Origin: Nemertoderma westbladi
Taxonomy: Eukaryota; Xenacoelomorpha; Nemertodermatida; Nemertodermatidae
Length of the DNA: 64,000 bases
NCBI GenBank assembly: GCA_032718475.1
Contig: JAUCBJ010004487.1
Span: 28,458 to 92,457 of the forward strand
Direction of reading: 5' to 3'
A program made the position numbers and the translations under genes. Positions within the stretch are counted from its first letter, which is position 1. Every line of letters starts with the position of its first letter. The notes beneath the pieces were generated by a model. That model was given only the letters and a program-made list of their open reading frames with translations, was not told the origin of the DNA and did no database searches. Below, piece after piece: positions 1 through 14,854 of this stretch.

Positions 1-1735
1 GGGATTTGGGATTCATGGAGTATTGGGATTTGGAATCCATTGGGTATTGGGGTTTGGAATCCATGGATTATTGGGGTTTGGGATTCATGGAGTATTGGGG
101 TTTGGAATCCATGGAGTATTGGGATTTGGGATCCATGGAGTATTGGGATTTGGGAATCCATGGAGTATTGGGGTTTGGGATTCATGGAGTATTGGGATTT
201 CGGATTCATGGAGTATTGGGATTTGGAATCCATTGGGTATTGGGGTTTGAAATCCATGGAGTATTGGGGTTTGGGATTCATGGAGTATTGGGATTAGGGA
301 TTCATGGGGTATTGGGATTTGGAATCCATGGAGTATTGGGGTTTGGGATTCATGGAGTATTTGGATTTGGGATTCATGGAGTATTGGGATTTGGAATCCA
401 TTGGGTATTGGGGTTTGGAATCCATGGAGTATTGGGATTTGGGATTCATGGAGTATTGGGGTTTGGAATCCATTGGGTATTGGGGTTTGGAATCCATGGG
501 GTATAGGGGTTTGGAATCCATGGAGTATTGTGGTTTGGGATTCATGGAGTATTGGTGTTTGGGATTCATGGAGTATTGGGGTTTGGAATCCATGGAGTAT
601 TGGGGTTTGGAATCCATGGAGTATTGGGGTTTGGAATCCATGGAGTATTGGGGTTTGGAATCCATGGAGTATTGGGGTTTGGAATCCATGGAGTATTGGG
701 ATTTGGGATTCATGGAGTATTGGGATTTGGGATTCATGGAGTATTGGGATTTGGGAGTCATGGAGTATTGGAATTTGGAATCCATGGAGTATTGGGGTTT
801 GGAATCCATGGAGTATTTGGATTTGGGATTCATGGAGTATTGGGATTTGGGAGTCATGGAGTATTGGGATTTGGAATCCATTGGGTATTGGGGTTTGGAA
901 TCCATTGAGTATTGGGGTTTGGAATCCATGGAGTATTGGAGTTTGGAATCCATGGAGTATTGGGATTCATGGAGCATTGGGATTTGGGATTCATGGAATA
1001 TTGGGATTTGAAATCCATTGGGTATTGGGGTTTGAAATCCATGGAGTATTGGGGTTTGGGATTCATGGAGTATTGGGATTTGGGATTCATGGGGTATTGG
1101 GATTTGGAATCCATGGAGTATTGGGGTTTGGGATTCATGGAGTATTGGGATTTGGGATTCATGGAGTATTGGGATTTGGAATCCATTGGGTATTGGGGTT
1201 TGGAATTCATGGAGTATTGGGGTTTGGGATTCATGGAGTATTGGGATTTGGGATTCATGGGGTATTGGGATTTGGAATCCATGGAGTATTGGGGTTTGGG
1301 ATTCATGGAGTATTTGGATTTGGGATTCATGGAGTATTGGGATTTGGAATCCATTGGGTATTGGGGTTTGAAATCCATGGAGTATTGGGGTTTGGGATTC
1401 ATGGAGTATTGGGATTTGGGATTCATGGAGTATTGGGATTTGGAATCCATTGGGTATTGGGGTTTGGAATCCATGGAGTATTGGGGTTTCGGATTTATGG
1501 AGTATTGGGATTTGGAATCCATGGAGTATTGGGGTTTGGGATTCATGGAGTATTGGGATTTGGGATTCATGGAGTATTGGGATTTGGAATCCATTGGGTA
1601 TTGGGGTTTGGAATCCATGGAGTATTGGGGTTTGGGATTTATGGAGTATTGGGTTTTGGGATTCATGGAGTATTGGGATTTGGGAGTCATGGAGTATTGG
1701 GATTTGGAATCCATTGGGTATTGGGGTTCTATTTC
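1..1735. repeat. 24-bp minisatellite array (about 72 units)
   Basis: The whole stretch is a tandem array of a 24-bp unit with core catggagtattggg; units vary at a few fixed positions (catgg/cattg, gggattt/ggggttt, ggaatcc/gggattc). It starts before the window edge and stops at about 1730. Because 24 is a multiple of 3 and the consensus has no stop codon in any frame, long open frames of octapeptide repeats occur on both strands (for example KPQYSMDS on minus, ESMEYWGL on plus). Unit variants recur in blocks of 4 to 7 units; 168-bp blocks are visible at about 1016-1183 and 1183-1351, so there is higher-order structure. No start context, splice signal or unique flanking coding sequence supports a gene, so I treat it as satellite-like DNA. 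Confidence 0.95.
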
Positions 1736-1744
1736 AGAAAATAA

Positions 1745-4095
<2,351 letters not shown>

Positions 4096-5890
4096 ACTTC
4101 AACTTATAAGATATACCCGTACTTTATATTTTTCCATGAATCGATACGTTTTGGCTGGTTTTTCATCGATTGAGATTGCTTGGGGTTGGTTCGTGGTTAC
4201 GGTTGCGGTTGTCGTATCGGGAACTTCCTCGCCATTTCCGTTTTTCCGGTATTCCAGTTTCCGTTTGTCCTTTCAGCTTATTTAATCTAGGGTTTCAATA
4301 TTATGAATTAAACCCATTGTAAGCGTATAATATCATAATATTGAATTTCATAAAAATATGTTCTTACATTTGTACTACATTATTAAACCTGTATTTATAA
4401 ACTGGTGCGGTAGTATTTATTTATTGCTTTTTAAATTAATTAGTCCATCAATACAGTAAAGATTATATATTCTATTCTATTCATAGTTAGATAGAAACCC
4501 ACCGTAATTATCGTAAAAAATGAACTGAAAAATCTGTAATATATATGAATTGTTCGTGATTTTTATTTCAATTTCCTGGTGTTATTGATACATTGTAATT
4601 GAGAAAACATCGAACCGATTTCTGGCGTATTATAATTAAATTAAACGCCAAAACCAACTGTCCAACATTTCGTTTATCATTGAGCCATTCCTAGCAACTG
4701 TCAGTAACTAATTACACTATTAAGTAACCAAGTAACTCAGTTACCATAATCTGTCTATTATTATATATTCTTTATTTTTGGTTATTGCTAATATAGATGT
4801 GGGTGAATGTGTATATATATATATATTTAATTTACTATGTTTGTTGTTTATGGTTATGCGGTTCCCGGTTGTGGTTATTCAACGGTAAATAAGTTCATCT
4901 AAATTCTAAACTAACAATAATTGTTTAAGAAACAGCAACTTTTATATCATAAATATATATGAATCACAATATGTTCTAATGCAATGGTTGTGTGGAGAAT
5001 TGGAATTTATTTCGCAGCTGTCAAGGGCTTATCTTATATTCGTTTTCAATCTGTTTTACTTTACCATATATTTAAAATTTATTCATCTGAATCATCTGAA
5101 ATATTATCTGAAACCCTTTATAGACCTTTATAAGACTCTGAAAATCGTTTCATTCTTGCTAAGTTTTCATAGTGCTACCAACTGAAACAAAATCTAACGA
5201 ATTTTGGCTTGTGATTCTAATTTTAGTTTGTACTTTTTATATCTCACCTCGAGTTTTCCGGTTCATCTATTGGTACTATTCAGTACCAGTTTACTTTGAA
5301 TTTTAATTCCCAATTTATGTTCCAGTTGCAGTACCGGAATACAGTTTTAATTGGGTCTGTGTGCTGTGAAAAGTTACCGGAACAATAATACATGATGCAA
5401 TAATACATACTGAAGTCCGTAAGTCTGATATGTTAAATTTAGCGGCTTGATCTGGTGGAGGCCCTGCTTCAATCCCTAAGATGGATCAGCACTGACTGGT
5501 TGGGCAGTGTTTAAGTGCGTTACACAACCAAGCCTTGCCTTGACTGGTCGATAAATGGGAACTAAGGTAACTTGGTTATGAGCGAGCATTGCCTTGTTTA
5601 ATGAGCCTAAATTATTATCCCATTCAAGAATCAGAACGAGTAGTGGTATGTAGGATCAGAAAAGTAAAATTTTGGCTAAAGAAAGTTACATTGCAATTGT
5701 GCTGTATTGCGTACCGCTTTATCTCGCAACTCTCAGACTCTATATTGCAGACACAGGATTAATGTGAGCTTCAGTAAATAAAAAATGTTAAGTTTCAGTT
5801 CTAGTTCCAGAACAAAACATTCAAAACGACTTAGGTTGATATAACTATTTACATCATTGTGTGCAAAGTAGCACTTTGCAGCGTTATGGC
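4096..5890. other. AT-rich gene-free stretch
   Basis: Downstream of SERP1 I see no coding region. The sequence is AT-rich with short simple repeats (a TA run near 4813) and small open frames that look random. Confidence 0.55.
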
Positions 5891-6617
5891 CCGAGTTTAT
5901 TTATGTACCGAGCGAGTGCATCGAGGGAGGTTTACATAAATAAACAAGGGTCTTTAACGCTTAAAAGTGACCTTTGCAAGCAATGATGTATGTAATTTTG
6001 TTTCATTATGTCAACTTATCAGCGTTCGGTATGTGAAGAAAAGATTTTATGGATACTCATTTATACATTTTAATCATGTACAAATCATTTTAATTCAATT
6101 TTTTTAATTCATCATTTTAATCGAATATAAGATACATTTATTAACAGGTACACAGTATTAATTATACATTTTAATCTAATTAAAGTTATTGGAAGTTATC
6201 TCCTGCATGGATGTGATAAATCATTAATCCATTTTGACTATAGTCGACTGAAGCAAACTTAGTCAACGTTTTGTGTCCGTTCAGTTTTACTGAACACTGT
6301 CTTCACTTTCTTTCCTATTTTAGTGTCTTCTATTGGACGTTTCGCCATAATGGAATACAATACACGTTAAACAATTATTATTTACATACAGTAGCTAGTC
6401 CTGCAGTCCCTTCACTGCAAACTGGATAATAAAGCAGCACTCATTAACATACATGGAAATAATAAATTCTGGAATACGGTAATTGAAGTTGTTTCCATGT
6501 CATTGATTACTTTGCAGCGTTCCGTCCTATATGCCGCAACGCTGCAAAGTAGTACTTTGCAGCGTTACGAGTAATTCACAGGAACGCTGTTAAGTTGACA
6601 ATGTAACAAAATTAGTT
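5864..6617. repeat. Inverted-repeat element with actttgcagcgtt motifs
   Basis: An imperfect inverted repeat of about 35 bp pairs 5992-6027 with 6582-6614. Inside and beside it are two perfect short stems: gtttatttatgta (5895-5907) with its complement at 5933-5945, and a 12-bp hairpin with a 3-nt loop at 6539-6565 (arm acgctgcaaagt). The motif actttgcagcgtt recurs at about 5872, 6509 and 6554. This is the layout of a small non-autonomous foldback or MITE-like element. No target duplication was established and no protein is encoded. Confidence 0.5.
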
Positions 6618-6619
6618 TC

Positions 6620-8300
6620 GCATTTATGTACAATATAGTGGTGCATGTTACCAAGTAGAACAAGCGAGGCGAGAGAGATTGTTCTAGAATGAATTAACAA
6701 AATTATAGCACTGCCAAGTAGGACCTGTATTGTATTGGTTTCTCTTACCACACTTACTTACTGTCTGTATCTGCCGTGCAATATAAAAAGACCGTAAGTC
6801 GCATTTTCCAAAATTAACCTTTTCACTTTTCCTGGGTCTAAAAAATGCGGTTTATCTAATGGTATAATCGAGAAAGTCACAAAATATGTATTGTATATGT
6901 TACAAAGGAAAGAGACCGCAAGTCACTTAAATTTATGCAAAAAAACCGTGAGTCAACAAGACTTGCGCTGTTTCGTCATTGCATAGATAATAGAAATCGC
7001 ACATACAGTTTTTTTTAAATATGTATCTTGAAATATCTATTTACATACATATATGCGCACATACGGTTGTATAAAGCAAAATCACCTTAAGTACAAAAAT
7101 TACCCTGAAGTCAAAATATTAATGGAAAGCGAAAAATAATTACGTAGAAAAATTTCCCACCCCCAATTGTGTAGGGTTATAAAAATTAGTAATTTACGGA
7201 CATTTTAAACCAACAATCTGAAGGCAAACAGTAATTTGCGTTTTACTCGAAATGACTTTTTGTGACTTGCTGTCTTTTCACAAGGGCACGGCAGCGGCAG
7301 GTGTAGTATAGGTCAGGCGATTCATATGTGAGTATTGTTCCATCTTATACAAATGATTCATTGTTATTTATTATTTGTTCTTACGCGCAACACATCGGGT
7401 ATCTCATGTATGAGAAACATGTGTTATTATATTTGATTGAGTCATGTGATGCATTGGCTAAATTGCACTGTAATAATTTTCTAGCTACCCTGTATACTAA
7501 ACTGCTACAATAGCTCAAATGTATGAATTTATATAATCTATCCCACTAAAACAATTTATATTATATTACAGTAAGTATATTATATTGGCCAACCAGAGAG
7601 AGACGGAGAGCAATGACCTCATAGAGGCATTGTCACGATTGCTATCCTTACTACTACTACTGTAAGTACTTACTAGGTCGAGCGAACTCGGCTATCCTTA
7701 CAGTACCTGCAAAATTGAAGCAACGTTGAAAAATATTTGTAAGCTCGAGGCTCTTTTATTGTAGGCCTACACATCGCCCTTAATATTTATTATTATTAAA
7801 TTTATTGACAGAAAATTGAATTCAGAGCACAAAAACAGAATATTAAATTAATAATGAAGAAAATTACATCATCATTATTCTCAGCGGTGATAATTATTAT
7901 AAGATTGCTGCTGCAACAGGGGTTTCCGCACTTTCCACAGTGGAATTTTGATTGTACGTACATTATTGCCAATTTGTAATATTCGAACCGCATAAATGGC
8001 AGTATTATTCATGACAATAAATTGTCCCTACACATTGATGTATTCTGATACGATTTTCCGCATACATTCTCATTGTTACTAAATAGCACTTCAGAGTTTT
8101 GGTTCTCTTCTGAGTTGTTTCAGCTTTTCTTTTCTAAGGCATACTTTCACCCTGTTTTGTCACCCATACCCCGATTTCAAGGAACTGCCAGTTGTAATGA
8201 ATATATAGAGAAACTCCTAACCTTGTCTGTATTAGGTCCTTCTCCGCGCTATCAATACGGACATGTATTGATTTTAGAACACGTTTGAGAGCGTTCTGAC
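6620..8300. other. Gene-free stretch
   Basis: No coding region or recognised element. Short open frames (for example 7328-7513) resemble nothing known to me. Confidence 0.5.
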
Positions 8301-8305
8301 TAACG

Positions 8306-9045
8306 ACTTCTGTTACCTGGGATCATGGATCCGGAAGTCAGGTGAGGACCTTCGAATACGTAAGGGAAAGGCATGGGCAGCCTTGAATGGGCTTTCCAGG
8401 ATTTGAAAGTCACAGAGAATTCATCGGAAACTTAAGGTCCGATTATTTAGAGCAGCAGTAGTTCCAGTACTCCTCTATGGGAGTCCATGCTGGACTCTTA
8501 CTGCTGAGGACACCAAATCTCTGGATGGGACATTCACAAGAATGCTACGCCGGGTTCATTGTGTCAAGTACAATGCACACATCTTCAACCAGACACTATA
8601 TAACATTGGAGGTGTCTCATTGGTTCCCCCAAGCTTGACAATAGAACAAAATCGCCTCCGCTTTGCAGGACATTGCTTTCGCCGTGAGGACCAGCCAGTG
8701 CATAATCTTGTACTTTGGCAGCCTCATGGAGTGAATAAGCATGGTGGGCAGCCCATGACTTTCTTGAGACGCATCTTAAAGGACACTGGCCTTGAAGATG
8801 CGGATAATCTAGCAAATGTCATGGGTGATAGGGAATTGTGGCGGCGCAATTTTGTCGACAAGACGGCACAGCATTCTTAAAAATGCAGCTGCAATGCAGC
8901 ATGCCGATACTAGTAGTAGTAGTAGTAGTTTCACTGTACCAGGGAATTGTGGCGGCGCAATTTTGTCGACAAGCCGGCACAGCATTCTTAAAAATGCAGC
9001 TGCAATGCAGCATGCCGATACAAGTAGTAGTTTCACTGTACCGTA
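8306..9045 (+). mobile_element. 5'-truncated, dead RTE-like LINE copy with duplicated 3' end
   Basis: The sequence matches the C-terminal part of the LINE protein at 16.5-18.9 kb: FCYLGSW near 8316, then MLRRVHC and the zinc-binding-like C-terminus. A tryptophan codon of the longer copy is TGA here (about 8403), so the frame is broken; the remaining open part is 8542-8880. The LINE stop and 3' end, with its AGT-repeat tail (about 8911-8930), are followed by a second copy of the same 3' end at a period of 111 bp (8831 against 8942), ending in a shorter AGT tail and tttcactgtacc. Confidence 0.85.
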
Positions 9046-9059
9046 GACCGGTTTAGCTC

Positions 9060-11690
9060 CAAGTAGGCTGCATAAAGTTACTCTAACGAGTATTTAGTAA
9101 CCCTGCAAACCAGAAGTATCCGAGGATTAATTTTGTATTGGAAATTTAATGCTGCTAAAAAGTTGTGCAATAGTGCAATGAGACAAATTATTTGAGAAAA
9201 ACCCAAAATTTTACATTTTAATATTGAAGTAATCTAAAATAATATTTAAATACTAATATTAAAATTCAGATAGTGAAATGACATTCAGAATACATTGGAA
9301 CAGCAATGTTTTTTATTTAACACACTTAATCGCAACATATTTTGAATGATTTTCTAATACTACATTCCATACTATTTGATATTATAATGTATTTCCAATG
9401 TTATCGAAATATTCAAATCAGAATATTTTCTTTGGAAAGGAATTTGCATTGGGAATGAATCATAGCATTGTTATACAGTAACAATGATACGAAAAGGTTA
9501 TTCTAACGTTGTTTTTCGAATGTTGGCGGGTCATACTTCAACTGCGTTGAATAACAATATTATTCTAATGTTGTCCTATTGTTATCTTTATTAGGCCCTG
9601 CTGTGGTACAGAACTTTGCACGCGTATTCCCATTGTTTTCATTATCGTTATTGTCCAGTCCTTGCCAGTGCAGATTGTTTAACACACCTACTCAGTGCGT
9701 GTCAACTAGGCCCACATAACTGTAGGGTGTACAACTATATAATTTTAATTATTTAATTTGCATCCACATGAACCAAATGTGTTCATGTTTTGGTTTTCCT
9801 GGACCGTAACTTACAGTACAGTATATGAATGTTTTTCAGTACGGTTCCATACAGCCATACCTACAGTAGGCCTACAGATATATCAGTTCCATATACCGTA
9901 TATCAGAACATGTTAGTATAATTATATTATAATGTATAGATTATGATACATGTGTATATATAATGAAATATTAGTTTTGTATTAGATAAATAATAGTGGT
10001 GAGGATTTGTGTGTTAAATGTTATGTATGTGGGTGGGTTGGTTTAGGTTTGAGGATTTATAACATAATTTTCTTAACTTATATGACGGAATACCGTTTCG
10101 CTGTCAACTTAATATTATGGTAATCTAATAATGTAATCAATGTAATCTTAATTACTTTACAGTGCTAGAAAAGTTGGAGGAGCCGAGGAGTGTATCGCAA
10201 TCGAAAAGATAGAAAACGAAATAGAGACTGGAATTTAACTTTTGATTGGACTTATAAGAAGTTATACCGTAGGCCCTATACATGTGCAGAAAATAGGTTA
10301 ACCTTTATTTATATAAAATTTTAATTGTTTGTATCTTGCAATATCTTTTAAATTAATAATAAAATTGTAATAGATTGTCCTATTACGTATCGGAACGTTC
10401 TGTGTTTTTATACCTACGAGATTAGCACTACATTGGGGATTAACCAGACATTATTGTAAATTACAGTTGTTAGATTATTTATTTATTATAAGATAATAAG
10501 ATAAAAGCATTGCGTTGTGGGTTGGTGGGTTTCATTTCACTGTTTTCAACGGGTGTACACATAATGCTAACATTATTATTCACATTATGATTATAATATT
10601 AATAAATAGCGTTTCATGACCTAATATAGTATCTATAGTAGGTCATGAGCGTTTTTACCCATTGTTATTCTGTAATATTATACAACAAACCGCACCAATT
10701 TTGTTGGCAGACATAACTTTCCGGTGGGTTCCTGAAATATTAAAACATACAATTACAACTGATTTGTCTAATTACAACTTCAGTGTCTTACATATGATTT
10801 TATTTCGTATATTGAAAACTTATTGATATCTTACCATATTGTATATATACTGTCAACATGTATTGTATATAGATATTGTGTATCGTTCGCTACCATTTTA
10901 AATTGTGTTGTGTGTGCATACTTCACTGATTGACCATTTTAAATTGTCGACACAGACCGAATCTAATATATTGAATTGAATTGTTCAGGTGTATTAAGTT
11001 ATTGCATTTATAGAAATAACATGTTTATATGGAAACTCGATGTAGGCCTATTACAAGATACCATGCATAATTACATTAAAATCATAATGTTTTAGTATTG
11101 ATGTACTAATGTTAGAATAATAATGAGAAAATAGTGAGAAACTAAATCAGGGATGCTATGAGAATGCTATGAAATATAATTCCAACATTAGCTTAATGTT
11201 AGAATAACACTAGAATGTTAAGGGTGGGAAATTTACAAACTATTAGAATTCCAATGTTAAAATAACACTGATTAATATTGGTTACCGAATACTGCCGAAA
11301 GTGCACTTTTATTGCACAGGGTCCGAGCGCTTTGCCAAAAAAATATTAAAACTGGCAATAGTTTAACATTTGAATTTTAATATTTTATTATTTGAATAAA
11401 GATGTTAATAAACATTATTTTAATGTTGCTATGGTTTGCAGGGAAGGCATTATTTATAAGAGGTTATTTTAGTTTTTGGGTTTTAAGACAGATCTTAGAG
11501 ACGAGCATACAATACAGACTTACTTTAGGGATAGAATAGCAACTTGTCACAACTTGATGAACTATAAAATAACGAACAAATATAAAATAAAAATAAGAAC
11601 TGTTATTTTTGCCCAATATTCAAAGCAGCTGCCTTTTCTAAGATAAAATGAATTTGAGTTGAGCTGTTAATGCAACTGTAATTAATATTA
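9060..11690. other. AT-rich gene-free stretch
   Basis: About 2.6 kb without a convincing gene. Low-complexity AT-rich sequence, repeated phrases of the type aatgttagaataa around 11100-11300, and scattered TAGGCCTAC motifs. Confidence 0.5.
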
Positions 11691-11699
11691 TGGTTATGT

Positions 11700-12020
11700 T
11701 CAGAAATGGAAAAAATTTGGAAGGCGTCACCGGGGGTTGAACCAGCGCTGCATAAATCATTTTCTAAGATGGGGCGCCCTTTGACCAGAGGATTTTATAT
11801 GAAATGTAACTCATGAAAGGAGACTTCGGTATACCAACAAACTACCGTGGGATCAGTTTTCTTGTGGTACAGTAGCTGCCAAATGATAATATGGTTTTGT
11901 TCAGAAATATAAAAAATGAGGAAACATAAGCACGTCACATGGGGTTGAACCATCGCTATACTTACGTTTCGGCTATCAGGCCTCATCAGTAGAGCTAACC
12001 AGTTCAGCCACTTACCCCTG
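11700..12020 (-). mobile_element. tRNA-derived SINE, with a second partial copy
   Basis: On the minus strand, positions 12010-11999 read tggctgaactgg, matching the RNA polymerase III A box, and 11951-11941 read ggttcaacccc, matching the B box, about 60 nt downstream as in a tRNA. Between them is gatgaggcctgatagccgaaa. A tRNA-unrelated body follows (to about 11880). A second body piece with another B-box-like ggttcaaccccc at 11743-11732 precedes a related phrase (ttctgaacataacc on minus), suggesting a tandem or nested degenerate copy. A tRNA-derived SINE is the simplest reading; the parent tRNA cannot be named. Confidence 0.6.
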
Positions 12021-12029
12021 ACACTTACA

Positions 12030-12060
12030 CACCCCCCCCCCCCCTCCCAGTTCTATTAAA
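12030..12060. repeat. C-rich homopolymer
   Basis: A run of mostly C (about 12032-12048) next to the SINE head. Similar C or G tracts recur through the window. Confidence 0.8.
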
Positions 12061-12460
12061 AGAGAAGTCTTAAATCCTATCATGATATCCTACAGTATCA
12101 TGACCTTTACTACTGTATAGATAGGCCTACACATAACAGGATACTTTACCTACTATAAGATATACTGTAGCCTACATATCTCACGAGTTACTTTTGAAAT
12201 ATCAATGTGATGACTTACAAGTTAAAACTCTCGGTGCATAAAGAAGTTGAAATTACACCGTTTTTTAAACTTTTAGACCACGACGGGCTAATATTCGCTT
12301 CAGAAATTTTGGATCGATGGAGACCGTAATTCTATAACAAGAATAATTGCCATTCAGAAAAATTGCATATCATAATTAGTATGTATAGTTTTGAATCACT
12401 TTTGCGAACACAGCCCATTTATGGACATTGGTTGTAATAAACACAAACAGATCACTTTTG

Positions 12461-12650
12461 GCTATTTGACAATTTTGAGCTACTTGTACGTTTGGTGCTC
12501 TTTTAGTGTCTATTAAAAAAATAAAAAATACTGTTGCTTCTAATCTGACTTTTTGCTATTTGACTATTTTGAGCTACTTGTACGTTTGGTGCTCTTTTAG
12601 TGTCTATTAAAAAAATAAAAAATACTGTTGCTTCTAATCTCACTTTTGAT
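12461..12650. repeat. 94-bp tandem duplication
   Basis: Two adjacent copies of a 94-bp unit start at 12461 and 12555, each beginning gctatttgac and ending cttctaatct. They differ at only a few positions, so the duplication is recent. No coding content. Confidence 0.9.
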
Positions 12651-13548
12651 TACTAATAATGATTTCAACAAACCAAAAAAGCATAGTATGAAGTATGGTT
12701 TCATGGTTATACCAAAGTATTTGAATGGTGATGTATTTTGAGTGATTTTTTCAATTCCGAAAGGTGTTGATATGTATGGGTGTCAGGAATGCCTTATATC
12801 TCGAAAACTACTGGAGTTATTAAATTTTTATTTGTCTCATCTGAAAGAGGATATAATTTTAGTTAGGGACAAGCACTTTCGACGCGCCTGACATATTGTT
12901 TCAGGGATTCTATCTAAGAGAAATAACTGGTCCACTAAATTTAGGGGCTCAAGAAATTTAGTTGTATCTATAGTACTGTAGGTCATGATCCTTTCTCTAA
13001 CAGCGGACCCACCAACCGGTCTCAAGTATGTTAGTTAGAGTGAAACAGGAGGGGAGTACAAATGAATAAATATTCAGCTCGAGTATTAATTACTGCCAGG
13101 TGATATTAATTAAATAAATTGGAGTTGAGCTATTTATTAGCGCAACTGTAATAAATTAATCCATGCTAAGCACGATGAACTGGAGCTCTGACAATTCGCC
13201 CCTAGCGGCAGATAGAGGAACTGTAAAGGTCTGTCAGTGTGTATAATTTCTAATTAAGCAATGCTCGTAGGTTACTACTAACTACCAAACTTCAGATGAA
13301 TTTGATGGTTGGTTCTATAATTATCGACGAAGCGATCACTCTACATGTATTTACTGGCTATCAGTCTACTATCGGGTAAATCATAATCATATCTATGCGC
13401 TACACTCATCATATGTACGATCTTACTTAGCATGGCATCTCGGGTTGCGATCGTCCATCTCACTACCTTCAATATGTAATTTAAATTCAAGTCTCTTTGT
13501 ATAGAGAAACACGATACCGATAAGTATTTATGCAAACTTTGGAGAAAC

Positions 13549-13873
13549 ATGTTAATGGCTAAATCCGTTAATCCCGAAAATATCGGATCTCCACCTCTTG
13601 AACCAATGAATCTGAGATGTTGTAGAGTTCAGGAATCGTTTGTATTGGGCTTGATCCTGGGGCAGGCCAATACCGCGTACATGAGGCATCTCTACGGCGA
13701 CCTAGAGTCAAACCTCTGCATAGAAACTGGCCATCACTTCCTATTCGGTTGTCCGGAAAGAAGCTCCACAAAGCTAATTGCGGTTTTTGATCGATGCGAC
13801 GTAGAAACTCTTTGCTACGTACGGAACCGGGAGCTATTGGGCGTGCTCGCCAAGGTCTAAATTTGTTAGACAC
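13549..13873 (+). pseudogene. Retroelement C-terminal fragment with HxxxxCP-type zinc motif
   Basis: An open frame of 103 codons (13549-13860) contains GQANTAYMRHLYG and then CIETGHHFLFGCPERSS, a pattern typical of the C-terminal zinc-binding region after the reverse transcriptase in several non-LTR retrotransposons (C...H....C). No reverse transcriptase precedes it. The block is GC-richer than its surroundings. I read it as a 3' remnant of a retroelement of a different family from the one at 16.5 kb; the exact family is not recognised. Confidence 0.5.
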
Positions 13874-14272
13874 TTTTTAAATTTGAAATATAACTTTATT
13901 TATTTTTAAGTTGAGCCCGAAAATTGGTAGCGCTAAGGAGGAATGACTCTGTCGAGAGATTGTGAATGGCATGCCTTAAATTTCTAAAACATAAATGATA
14001 CCACACCAAAAATTGTCACAATGTTTACTAAATTATATAATAAAAAATCAATTTAATCTACTAAATAAATACAATTTTACAACAGTCTGACATGACAGTT
14101 CTACGGACTAGACGCAATAACACTTTAATGGTAGCATGTCAATCATCCTATTCTGGTACACAGTATTTATCACTTTTCTGACAACTATTACTAGAAACAG
14201 CGAGCTGTGCGAGCCAATAGTTTCTACAAGTTCAGCTATAAAAATCATACAGACTAGAAACCCAAAGAATAA

Positions 14273-14854
14273 TTAGTCGTAGTTGAGGTAACCCAAACTA
14301 GCCCCGGGAACTGTTCCTTTCTCGTTGTGTTTCAGTTCCTTCGCCATCTGCCTGTAATGCCACCACCAACCAACTCGGGACTTGACGTTGAACACAAACT
14401 CGTAAGCGCAGAAACCCATAAGAACCGCGGGTTTAACATTCCCGGAAACCAACCATTGGGCTCGGTACATAATACCTGCCGCGAGAGGGACGGCTATCGA
14501 TAAACCCGCGTTGCTTCGATTATTCTGAAACGAAACAGCGCCCTTCAAATTAGCCGCACCGAGGAATAACGAGCCCCACAACACGGTTTTACCCATCGGT
14601 AGAGAACGACAAACTACACCCCCGAGTCCCAACCCCGCCACGCTAAAAAGATAGTTATCGAAGTCGCGAGGCGTCACGGAATTGTCGTTGATCCAATCCC
14701 GTATCGGCGTCCGTTTCTCCCAGTACGGTCGCATCCACCAGCCCCGAGTGCCCGCTTTCCAGTAACGAACCTGTTCCTCCCGGGGCGGCACCGGGACCTG
14801 GAACGGGTGGTTGGCTACTTCATGATCTTCCACGCCTGTCTTATGTCCCCCCAT
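14273..14854 (-). CDS. Uncharacterised four-TM small protein, possibly mitochondrial
   Basis: A 193-residue single-exon gene of clearly coding composition, much GC-richer than its flanks. The N-terminal 65 residues are hydrophilic and aromatic-rich (VRYWKAGTRGWWMRPYW, then TPIRDWINDN). Four hydrophobic stretches follow at about residues 68-85, 88-105, 113-131 and 138-153, rich in Gly and Ala, then a basic amphipathic tail ending GASLGYLNYD. I do not recognise the family with confidence. The glycine-rich four-segment layout resembles Tim17/22-type inner-membrane proteins and some complex I accessory subunits, but that is a guess. The start ATG at 14854 opens the frame. No introns and no frame breaks. 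Confidence 0.7.
   Translation of the reverse strand: MGGHKTGVEDHEVANHPFQVPVPPREEQVRYWKAGTRGWWMRPYWEKRTPIRDWINDNSVTPRDFDNYLFSVAGLGLGGVVCRSLPMGKTVLWGSLFLGAANLKGAVSFQNNRSNAGLSIAVPLAAGIMYRAQWLVSGNVKPAVLMGFCAYEFVFNVKSRVGWWWHYRQMAKELKHNEKGTVPGASLGYLNYD

Noticed and set aside
1-1735. CRISPR array
   Set aside because: No unique spacers between repeats; the units abut and vary by point changes. The genome is also eukaryotic. The same applies to the 16-bp array at 39.4-40.2 kb.
8585-9056. Overlapping small frames on both strands at the LINE 3' end
   Set aside because: They are shadows of LINE sequence and its 111-bp duplication.
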